DNA of 64,000 nucleotides from Bombus terrestris. Taxonomy: Eukaryota; Arthropoda; Insecta; Hymenoptera; Apidae. Position 1 is the first letter of the stretch. Each line of letters begins with the position of its first letter. Location of the stretch: positions 12,393,001-12,457,000 of the forward strand of contig NC_063271.1 of assembly GCF_910591885.1 (NCBI RefSeq), in the 5' to 3' direction. This document shows, in pieces, positions 1-9,790 of the stretch. The position numbers and the translations under genes are program-made. The notes below the pieces were generated by a model that was not told the origin of the DNA, did not search any database, and saw only the letters and a program-made list of their open reading frames with translations.

Positions 1-1125
1 TTACTTTTACCGAGTTGTTAGAATATTCGTTTCACCAACGATTTCCGTGTCGATTTAATTAAAATTTCCGGATTCCACGGTAATTGCGCACCGTGTCGAC
101 CCTGCGGTTACATCGATTGTATTCTTTTGCTTACGTCGATGTACGTACATAACAGATATAGGTCAGTTGTAGATCTATGTAAAAATAGACATGGTTACAG
201 CTTTTTTTTTTCAGTGAAGATAGAGAAAATGAAGAAATGTGAAAAATTTGGTTAAATGTTAACGCTGGTACTACAGATATTTATGTTATACGTAGTATAA
301 ATTTATAGTGATCATAGCTGGAGGAATTTATTTTTGCTAATATGCTGAAAATCCCGTTTCGATTTCAATAAAAACATCTGTACACAAAAGCAAAAGTAAA
401 ATAAAATATAAGATAACTACATACAATGAACGTACATAAGTGATCTGACCAATTTTTCTTTGAAGATACTCTGAAATAGCATAAAAGTCAATAGCCCTTA
501 CTTCGACTATTGAATATAGTGTCGATATCGGTTGATATAAAGAAAGAGAGAGAAAAGAGCTATCATCGTTCATTTTATTATATTTCCTTTTCTTATTTTG
601 CTCTGTCTTTTTACGCGCATCCGTCTTTGTGCGTCAGTTATGTAATGCTTCCACCGCGTTTTCTTTAATTCCTTATAATTCTACGCATTTATTTACTCGT
701 ATTTTCCTCTCTGCTTTGTAATAAAAATTTATATACGTACATATTTTTATATAGAAAATATCGATATACAGTTGAAATTACTGTTTACGTATAAACAAGA
801 ATATTCTTAATTTTTTTGTCGGGAAACATTTTTCCTTTCAAGCAAAATAAGATAAATTCAAAATGAAATGGAAACCATCTTAAATGTGTGGGTGTATATG
901 CTATGAACATTTTCTTAATATATTGGTCCATCGCGAATATCACGGTCATGAACTTTTTATGGAAATCAATATTTTTAACGTTTAGTCACACGTTATGACA
1001 GTGCGTGTTAGAATACTGATATCTGAAAGTGCTTAGTTTCAAGTAAATATAATAAATATTTAGATCTGAGAACGTGAGTGTAAAAGTACTAGTTGTCTAT
1101 CTTTGTTTCTCATATATAAGATAAG
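1..1125. other. AT-rich intergenic sequence, nothing recognised
   Basis: Only short chance reading frames; no domain, RNA gene or repeat structure seen. Confidence 0.6.
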
Positions 1126-1195
1126 TTTTTTTTTTATTACTTAATTTGTACTTTACAATTTGTCCAGCTGGACATTCGGTGAATTTTCGATAAAT
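1126..1195 (-). repeat. Hairpin-tailed retroposon family A, copy 1 (3' end)
   Basis: A T-run, then ATTACTTAATTTGTACTTTA, then the palindrome TGTCCAGCTGGACA at 1161-1174 and TTCGGTGAATTTT. Read on the minus strand this is a 3' end with a hairpin about 30 bases before the poly(A). Confidence 0.75.
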
Positions 1196-1240
1196 TGTAC
1201 AAGATTAAAGTTGAAATATCCTTTTGACCAACCTTTGATC

Positions 1241-1440
1241 TTTTTTTTATTTAATTTGTACTGTACAATTTGTCTTAATGGATATTCGGTAAATTTTTCT
1301 AGCTTTATTGCTAATTAACAAGTGGATGGCTACCCCCAGCGGGATACCATTTTATTTCTTTAGTGAAGTCAGTGGGTGTTTCCCCTTTAGTCTTCCTTTT
1401 ATGAGAGTTTTGCTCGTTTCAGCAGCCAACCGGTTTGGAT
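1241..1440 (-). repeat. Hairpin-tailed retroposon family A, copy 2 (longer copy, minus)
   Basis: T-run, TTTAATTTGTACTGTACAAT, a decayed hairpin at 1271-1284 (TGTCTTAATGGATA), then ~150 bases (GTGGATGGCTA, GCGGGATACCAT, TTTATTTCTTTAGTGA) found inverted in copy 3. Confidence 0.75.
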
Positions 1441-1499
1441 GGTAAATCTTTGATCTGATCAACGGTCAATCGACAGATACTAAAAAAAAAAAAAAAAAA

Positions 1500-1725
1500 A
1501 AAGGGAAGAATGGCAACACATACAAACCAGCTGGCTGCTAAAACCAGTAAACCCCATATAAAAAAAGACTAAAAAGAAAACAGCCCACTGATCTCACTAA
1601 AGAAATAAAATAGACAAACTCGAAGATGGTATCCCGCTAGCCATCCACATGTTATTTAGCAATAAAGATAGAAAAATTTACCAAATGTCCAGCTGGACAA
1701 ATTATAAAGTACAAATTAAATAATT
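1500..1725 (+). repeat. Hairpin-tailed retroposon family A, copy 3 (plus), forms a foldback with copy 2
   Basis: Inverse of copy 2 over about 190 bases, with hairpin TGTCCAGCTGGACA at 1686-1699 and tail TACAAATTAAATAATTG. An A-run of about 20 bases lies just upstream (1481-1502). Copies 2 and 3 face each other across ~60 bases. Confidence 0.75.
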
Positions 1726-2796
1726 GAAAGAAAAGAAACTCTGATCTAAGTGCCTTAATATCTTTTTTCATAGAGAATACACAGATCTGTAGCTTGTCCT
1801 GTATAGTGTAGACGTAGTTTAGACATATACCAAACATCATTGGTTACGAAAAAGAGAACAGAAGAAGGAAAGCAAAATACAAAGGTAGAGAAAAAACAGA
1901 TCTCCCATAGAAAATAATATTCATTGGCTGACAAAACGACATATGCCATATCCTCGATTCAGGATCTGTCACGCATCTTTCCAAGAATGTGTTATTGAAA
2001 AGCCCACTCAAAAGCACATAGTGAGCAGTAGTTGTTTCGCAGCAGGATGTCTGTCAAGAGAACACAGACCAATAGTCCACTGAGTTTACCAAAGGCACAA
2101 TTTACCCTGGTACGTGTCGCGATTGCCTCTTAAGAATATTACGACGAAAGTTTTCCATTTTGTAGCAACTAGCGTGGTGTAATTTAAGCACAGTTACTTA
2201 GTCCACGGTATAGTATTCCATCCTAAGCTCGCCGGGACTCGGAAGTGGTAATATTTCACCGTTGTTGGCACAACGTGACCGTTTTAACGCGACAAAATTT
2301 CGACGAGCAAGAGAGTCACCAAAGAGATTTCACGTGGTCAGAATGCGGACTTTAAATGGCTACTTAAGAGGATGTTCGTTCGAACAATTCCAACGCTTCT
2401 CGGCTCTATTACCCTCTCTATCTCTTCGCTCGTCACTTCCAGCAAGATTATTCCCTTTTTCCTATCTTCAGCAGCTTTTTTTACGACGATACGTTAATGG
2501 CTTGAATTTTCCCAGCTAATTACATTGCTCGATGGAACCGGAGGATCGCGATTAGAATGCATGGCCACGTGTGGACAATGGTTTTTACCGCAAGCCAAAT
2601 TAAAGGATGTGAAATACCTACTTACGAATACATGTTCGTACGATTTTTGTCCTCGTCTCTGTTGCATCCTAATTTACACGCTATAATCGGTTTACTTTAG
2701 TCCATAATGTTCATTGTATACATACAAAAGTGTCGTGTAATACTTGGTATAATTGAATGGACTTGATCGACAGGCATGATACCTACTGTTACGTCG

Positions 2797-2870
2797 ATTT
2801 TTTTTTTTTTTTATTTAATTCTTTTCATTCTCAATTTGTCCAATTTGGACATTTGGTAGAATTTCGTCCG
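2797..2870 (-). repeat. Hairpin-tailed retroposon family A, copy 4 (variant arm)
   Basis: T-run (2797-2812), TTATTTAATTCTTTTCATTC, then TGTCCAATTTGGACA at 2837-2851: the stem sequence differs from copy 1 but is still a perfect inverted repeat around one base. Confidence 0.7.
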
Positions 2871-2885
2871 ATATCTCTCTACATT

Positions 2886-4800
2886 AACCAGGCCCCACGT
2901 CGCGGGCAAGATGGCAGCCAGATGTCTACACACCCTTATTGCGTACCCTCAATAGTCTTAAGGACCCACCATAAATCTTAGGATTTTTATAGTTAAGGTC
3001 CTTCAGACCAAACAAGACCTTTTGTTTCAAGTGCTCCTTAAATTTATTGTCTACATCGGGAAAATACGGGAAAGTTGGTTTTTCTCACTTTCGAGGTCTC
3101 CTGCTAGCAACTTCCTATCGGGGGCGGCTAGAAACCTTCCTTGCCCACCAACCTTTTTCTTATTCAATCAGAAGCAATGACTATTGCCCTCACTTTCCTA
3201 ACCAAAACTTTCATCAACAAATCCGATGGTCCTGTGCGCTAGACACACCCATCACTAGCTTTCTTCTGCCACATCATCGTCACCGAACTTCACTGCTTTT
3301 ACGTTCTTAGATCAGTCAACATCTTTGGACTGATTTTCCATCTTTAGAACAATCAGCATCTTTTAACCGGGTTTCCATCCTTAGATCAATCACCTATTTA
3401 ACTTATATCTATACGCACTGAGTGTAATTATCTTATCTACAAGTTGTTGGAATAAAGTGTGAATTGTAACCTGTTACCTCAGTGTTATAGTCAATTCAAC
3501 CACCTATATTATTCTAAATGAAACAGGGGATCGATCATTTCGTGATGTCGATTGTATAATCGTAACAGGAATTTACGACTGCTGTTGACGCGCTTCCTCG
3601 CGATTGCGTCTCTTCGTGAACTGTCGAACATTTTGGTCCTTGGAGTCGGATAATGCCGTTGTCGCCAGGACGAACTTGATGACACGGGCGAAGGGCGATT
3701 GCGTTAAGGGTATCCTGTCTACCTCGTAGTCTGAATCGCCGTCGTCCTTGTAACATCAACCAAATCTCAATCCACATCAGAAACCAGGCCACACACCGCA
3801 GGCAAGATGGCATCCAGATGTCTACACATCCTTACTGCGTGCCCTCAATAGTCTTAAGGACCCACCATAAATCTTAGGATTTTTATAGTTAAGGTCCTTC
3901 AGATCAAACAAGTATCTTTTGTTTCAAGTGCTCCTTAAATTTATTGTCTACATCGGGAAAATACGGGAAAATTGGTTTTTCTCACGTATGATGCTTCCCA
4001 CTAACAACTTTCTATCAGGGACGGCTAAGACCCTTCCTATTCCACCAACCTTCTTATTATCCGATCAGAAGCAATGTCTACTGCCCTCACTTTCCTAACC
4101 AAAATTGTCATCAACAAATCCGATGGTCCCGTGTACTAGACACACTCATCACTGGCTTTCCTCAGACACAGCATTGTCACTGAACTTCACTTATTCTCTA
4201 TCTTTTTTTTTTCACGTGGAGAAATCCTCATGGACACTCGCTGCTGCTAATAATCGGCAACAGCAGAGTCGAACTCTTACCGACTAAAACTCCACGATGA
4301 TCATCCTACGCGTGTGACAGGAGTGCTTCGGGAATCTCTTACGAATTATCTTTCCGTTGTACCCCCCCCCCCCTCCACCGTCCTCTCGACCGAGCCAGTC
4401 CTAAAAATTCCCCTAACTGTTGAGTTTGGCGCTAGAGAGGGGGGCATTGCCCTTAGCGCCATCCCTCCTTTTAGTCGCGGTCCGTTGGGACGGCGATGAA
4501 GCGGCTCTAGGCCGCCTGACCGCCATCCCCCTCCAGCGCGTTATCCTACAAGGGCGAGAGTTTCTTTTTCACTCCCTTTCTGTCTGCTCCTTTGCGAGCA
4601 TAACTCGCTGGCAGAAGAGGCGGACAGCCTCGTATTCCTGCGACTTATCCTCTTTATCTTTAGAATAGTCAACATCTTTTACCGTTAGACCACTCGCGTA
4701 CATAATTTATGCATACGCATCAGTGTATATTCAATTGTAATTATTGAATTCATAATAAACTTCGGTAAAGAAAAGTTAATAGTTGTGTTACGGCTCAACC
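2886..4800 (+). mobile_element. LTR-retrotransposon relic with two diverged long terminal repeats and a ~290-bp interior
   Basis: 2886-3300 and 3782-4195 are direct repeats of clear similarity (shared AAGATGGCA-CCAGATGTCTACACA, CTCAATAGTCTTAAGGACCC, TTTATTGTCTACATCGGGAAA). The similarity continues weakly at 3301-3490 and, after an insertion, at 4655-4800 (TAGTCAACATCTTT, GCATACGCA, ATTGTAAT). The interior 3491-3781 carries TTTTGGTCCTTGGAGTCGGAT, a motif I associate with insect BEL/Pao leaders. It holds no gag or pol frame, so the element is either internally deleted or a miniature terminal-repeat element. Exact ends and target duplication are not determinable by eye. Confidence 0.65.
4203..4650 (-). 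mobile_element. 5'-truncated R1-like non-LTR retrotransposon inserted in the right LTR
   Basis: A GC-rich block interrupts the similarity between the two LTRs. On the minus strand it begins with a reading frame (4646-4569) ending in QRVMLAKEQTERE and TGA, which resembles the C-terminus of R1-clade ORF2 proteins. A GC-rich 3'UTR follows, with a 12-base C/G run at 4363-4374, and a poly(A) (T-run at 4203-4212). The flanks CTCTATCTTT and CTTTATCTTT may be a target-site duplication. The clade call rests on the short C-terminal motif only. Confidence 0.55.
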
Positions 4801-4977
4801 TTCTTGTTTTTATCATCTAAGCCTCAAGTTTACGTGACATCCTTGTCACGTAGGTACCTGAATAGCTACTTGAAAAAAGATCAACGACAGTTACGAAACA
4901 CGTGTCCGTGGTAGGAATACTAAAACTGATAGAAAAGGATGTTTTGGTGGAGAGAGTTAGTCAGTTGTAGTAGATCA

Positions 4978-5110
4978 TTTTTTTTTTTTATTTGGTAGAC
5001 TTTTTACAATCAATTCTTATTGAGAATTATAAGTAAATTACTTTGGCGTGGTACTGTAACTTGAATTATAAGAGTTTATAGCATATTTGATTCATGTTGA
5101 TGTATGTTGA
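4978..5110 (-). repeat. Hairpin-tailed retroposon family B, copy 1
   Basis: T-run, ATTTGGTAGACTTTTTACAA, inverted repeat AATTCTTATTGAGAATT, then ATAAGTAAATTACTTTGGCG and TGGTACTGTAACTTGAAT. Matches copy 2 at 13.4 kb over about 110 bases. Confidence 0.75.
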
Positions 5111-8100
5111 TGAAAGGGTATTGTCTTGTGGTAGATCATGGGTTGGAGTAGATTATGAGATAGGAGTTAGTCACGAGTCGCGAGTAGTCACTTGCGAGTT
5201 ATGAATTATCACTCAGAAGTTAATTAGTTGTACCAATTTTAATTGTTTTAGTTGTATTACATTACTACATTAGAAAGTAACATTAATTAAATAATCATAG
5301 CTTCCTGTCTCATCACTGTGAATAAATCTATCAAATAAATAAAGTCACTATATTATATTATATTACATTATGTTACGAATAAAGCGTTCTCGCACGAGAT
5401 TTTGTTTTCTGAGAAAATTCATTCTAAATATATCTCGTAATTTTCTTCCTCAATCTTACACTAAAGGTCTCCTAAAACATTAAAATTTCTTTTCTCGGTT
5501 AAAATGAAATCGAGATTGTGACGTAAAAGATTCAAGGATCGCAAGAGGGTTAAAGTATGTACAAATATTCGAGATTAACGTCTAAAGCCACTTTTTTTTT
5601 AAAAAAATAAGAGGGTGTCGCGTGAAAATATTTTATTCTATGTTCCTCGATTTATCTTTTAATTAGAATTATTTTCTTCTTATCGGTTATATCATCGATT
5701 CAAGACACTCTATGTTTCAAATGATTCTCTAGAAGGAGAAAACGAGGGGAAATACGTCCCGAATACTTATTTTAAGCTAGTTATGTATACCGATCTGAAA
5801 CTTCTATAACTACAATTACTACATCAGTAGCTTCTGTCAACTCAAAGGTTTCCGCACTAATTCAACATTAATGACACTCTGTAACTTTAAACTTCATTAC
5901 CAATTGAGTTGCCTCAACAAATTTCCACAACGGAATATTACGTTATGAAGCTTTTTCGACGTTAATTTAATCTCAACTGATAATTTTTTTTCCGATTGAA
6001 CTTCCATTTCGTTAATTGCGTCGCGTTTACGAGCAACGGAAACCTTTGTCATTCGTTGGATTTTGAATTTGATTTGGATTTTTCAGCATGTTGGCGGTCC
6101 ACCAGAAATTCGCTAATAAAAATCGCCTCACAGGACGACACGATGAAGCGCGGCTTTTCGAATTTTGATCTATTTTTATTGAAAATACGTTGTACGTCGT
6201 GGTTTTCGGTCTATCTCTGAATTTCGGGAGGAGAACATCACTTTAAGAGATAATATTGTAGGAGTCGGAAGGGGAGACATTTTCCACGTCGGTGCACGTG
6301 TATCTTGCTTCTCCTCGGATTGGTCTTTGACCTTTCTTCTCACCATTTCATCCGGCCAACTTTCTCAGATTCCGATGATCTTGCCACGAATCTTGAATAG
6401 TACGCACAAACATGTACGTATAATGTTTTTTTATTATTTAATTTGTACTTTACAATTTGTCCAGCTGGACATTTGTCAAATTTTTCTACCTACGTATAAT
6501 GTATACGCACGTCGTCGGTTAGTTAGAAGAGTGGCGGAACGAATAAAAAAATGTAGATCAATTTAAAACAAGAAATTATTAATTTTTTTGACCCATTTGA
6601 CATCGACAGGTCTTAGTCTTTTTTACAACTGAACGTATTATTTTAGGTCTCGAGGTCTTCTTCTTTTTTTCTTTTTAGAGAAATGAAATTTGATTTATAC
6701 GCATTGCTTACGATTTATACGCTTATCTTTTGTTAAAAGTTGAAGAATAAATTTATTTCGAAGATTGTAATAAAATAGTACACAGAAAGTGGGTTTAATT
6801 TAAATTAAATTAAGTGGAGTTGTGTACAGAACGTTTATGTAAATCAACGTCCTGTAAAGAACGAGATTTTTCTTATCATAGAAAGTTATGCAAATAAACA
6901 TCGAAATTTTTCTATTATCTTTACCAACTCATGAAAATTCACGAAAATGTGCCGTTTGTCTTTTCTATTTTACTACAAAAATTAGCTCAGGTTTTTCCAA
7001 AACGTTGCATATTATGATTAATCTTCGTCCATTGCATCAATTCCATCACTCTTTGGTCATTTTTAGTTCGTAAACTATTGCACAAATAAAATCTCACAAA
7101 TTACATTCACAATGTACTCAGTATCGTAAAAGAAAGATCAAAATAACGCAACACAACAATCACCTGGAAATAAATCCCAACCTACACGATTACATCTGAT
7201 TGCGAGAGATTCCAACTACGTCAACCTTCTTATTAGCATGCTATTCATGGAGCTTATCTCGAATCGTCTCGTAGGTATTCAGGGTCACATTGCGTGTATG
7301 TCACGCTCCCGATACCAATTTCTGGGTTACGAGTTACGAACGATGTATTAGGAATTTCGTATTTACCGCTGACGCGTTCCATTTTCGTGTATTGATGTAA
7401 ATTGTTTGATGAAAAGACTCGTGCTGTCTATTCCTTTGCATTACACTGGGATTCCTCGCGTTAACTCATCCCTTCTTCGTCACGATCACGCGAGTTGCGT
7501 GCACGATCCTTAATAATGCCAGCTCGACCCTCGTTTGCCGTTTATTCTGTTTTTCCTTTCTCCCCCCTTTTTTACTCCGCTAACTTCGTACAAGAATCTC
7601 ATCGTTCATACACGCGAGGGTCTGCTCTCCTCCTTCTCCTGATATTTTTTCACTCCAGTCTGTTCGTTCGATCGCGATTAATCACGTGCTGTCGTTACGG
7701 GACGAATTCAAGGACTGGCAAATAGATTTGACTGGCGACAAAGTGAACAACGAAAAATGGGTATAAAATAGATATAAATGAACGATGCTTTCATTGCCTA
7801 TTGCCAAGTATATCGAGGGAAATTCTGGTTTTTTCCGATCCTTCCATTTGTACATTATTAGTCACAGAAAATAATGCGGTGTGTTTTCCTTTTTTTTTTT
7901 TTTAAATAAATTCACTGTTTATTTATCTATTCGGTTTTTCGAATCAGTCGTATCAAACCGTGGATTTTCATACAAATTTTTCAGAATATTATGTAAATAG
8001 TGGAATTTCAATAGAAAATTATATTACCTGTCAAGTATCGTAGAAAACACTTTGGATATTTAACGTATGCTTTCATAATATGTACATTCTGCGTGATTCT

Positions 8101-8459
8101 GCATCTTCAAATGTATTTCTATAAATACATCAAAATCCGCAGTATAGTTGTAACTTATGTAGCGGCACTTGAACGTAGAAAAAGTCAACGCAAAATTCGA
8201 ACCCGGGAGAGACTCGTATTATTGTGCCTTTAATACTAATGATTGTTTTGGTTTACAAAATCTAGAGGCAAACGAACTCGGAACAGATTGTTATTGTCAT
8301 CTCTTGTAATCTTCAGCTGCAGTTACAGAAGAAGGTTAACTTTTTGTGGTAACGTCCGTTGATATAAATGTATCAACGTGATCCCTAGATTATTATGGTT
8401 ATCCTTTCTGCGATCGGCATAATAGCATCGAGCGAGCGACGATTATTTAGAATATATTA
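5111..8459. other. Intergenic, no gene recognised apart from one retroposon end
   Basis: Reading frames are short and unlike known proteins. It includes the family A copy at 6425-6490. A GC-richer patch at 7440-7740 and a segment near 8160-8220 (with AATTCGAACCCGGGAG) are unexplained. Confidence 0.5.
6425..6490 (-). repeat. Hairpin-tailed retroposon family A, copy 5
   Basis: TTTTTTTATTATTTAATTTG, TACTTTACAATT, then TGTCCAGCTGGACA at 6458-6471 and TTTGTCAAATTTTTCTA. Same architecture as copy 1, minus orientation. Confidence 0.75.
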
Positions 8460-8668
8460 GGTCATCCCATAAGTTTGTGCCGTTTTTCGAACGGTTATAT
8501 ATGTTAAGATTGTTTACATACCTTTCAGTTTCATGAAAAAATGTAATCCCCCTCTCGTTGTACAACTTCTTCCCATTTTTCACTATTCCGTCTCGATAAA
8601 AGTTCTCTTGTTTTTCTTTAAAATATGAAATGTATACACAAAGGTCGGCACGAACTTATTGGATGACC
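8460..8668. mobile_element. 209-bp mariner-type MITE
   Basis: Terminal inverted repeats GGTCATCCCATAAGTTTGTG at the left (from 8460) and its near-perfect inverse at the right (8646-8668, CGGCACGAACTTATTGGATG), flanked by TA on both sides (8458-8459 and 8669-8670). No coding capacity remains. Confidence 0.88.
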
Positions 8669-9629
8669 TAATACTATCTCTTGTACTTATACTGATTTTA
8701 ATACAACTGACTATTACAAATTCATACACCCGTTTCTTATCAAACAACCTACACGTGTAATCCACCTCACTTATTTACACAGTTTTCAACAACAAGAATT
8801 TGTTTTCCGTCCTACTACTTTTATAATAGTATTCGCTTGTTTTTCTTTCTTTCCATTTCTCTTTTGTTTTATTTAAGCGAATTATATAAATATAGAAAAG
8901 ATCGTCTTCGGGAGTCAAATTGAATTGGAAGGAGATCTCTGGCGGGGCTGTTAATGTATTATTAATAGGGTGCTTTTACTTTATATAGTTCCATCGTGAG
9001 TTTAAATTGAAACTCGTGAATAGCTACTTAATGTGTAATTATACGTAAACTACTCAAAATATCGGGCGAGCTCTCACGGCCTGTCGCATGGATAAGACGA
9101 TGCAGATGATAAAACTTTGTTATACGATACGACAAGTTGAAAGATTTATTAATCCTATGTTCTCTGTGAGCACTTAATTTGAGTAACTGATTATGTAGAG
9201 AAGATGAAAATCATGCAGAATTTATTGGTTAAATAGCGTTTACTACACTAATCACGCATTTAAAACGCTATAGTATTATCATTACAGTAGATTTGCATGT
9301 TAAATCCTACTCACCTTTTCAAACCAAATTTACTCTATCACTTTCTCAACACATTCATGTTATATTCATCTCAGTTCGTCTCTTAAAGCTTCACCGTTGT
9401 TTCCACCCTCATTCACAAACATAAATCAATAAACCATCCTATAGCCCATGATACATGTCGATATTCTCAATCCTAAACGGAAGCACACGACTCAGATGAC
9501 TACTCGTTGGAGGACAGTCAAGAATGAAAGCGTCGTTCGAGGTTTAAAGGGTCAACCTCGTTCAAAATTTTAGGCGGTAGGTCTCCCCTAAATTTTCGCC
9601 TAAACAAAAGGTCACTTATTCCATGACGG

Positions 9630-9695
9630 CTAAAAAATTCTTCCAAATGTCCAAATTGGACAAATTGAGAATATAAATAAATAAATAAAAAAAAA
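9630..9695 (+). repeat. Hairpin-tailed retroposon family A, copy 6 (variant arm)
   Basis: AAAAAATTCTTCCAAA, then TGTCCAAATTGGACA at 9648-9662, AATTGAGAATATAAATAAAT and an A-run. Same variant stem as copy 4, inverse strand; the poly(A) is at 9680-9695. Confidence 0.72.
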
Positions 9696-9721
9696 CTTAT
9701 TCCATGCCCCCTAATCTATAA

Positions 9722-9790
9722 CTTTTATTTTATTTTACTTTGTGCTTTACAATTTGTCCGGCAGGACATTTGGCAAACTGTAACTTTTCA
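9722..9790 (-). repeat. Hairpin-tailed retroposon family A, copy 7 (third arm type)
   Basis: CTTTTATTTTATTTTACTTT, GTGCTTTACAATT, then TGTCCGGCAGGACA at 9755-9768 and TTTGGCAAACTG. Outer stem TGTCC/GGACA kept, loop bases changed. It lies tail to tail with copy 6. Confidence 0.7.

Noticed and set aside
3535..3813. 92-codon minus-strand frame
   Set aside because: It lies across the leader of the LTR relic and its sequence is explained by that non-coding homology with the 55-kb locus.
8170..8220. Possible tRNA T-arm (AATTCGAACCCGGG)
   Set aside because: No matching acceptor stem, D-arm or anticodon arm could be folded around it.
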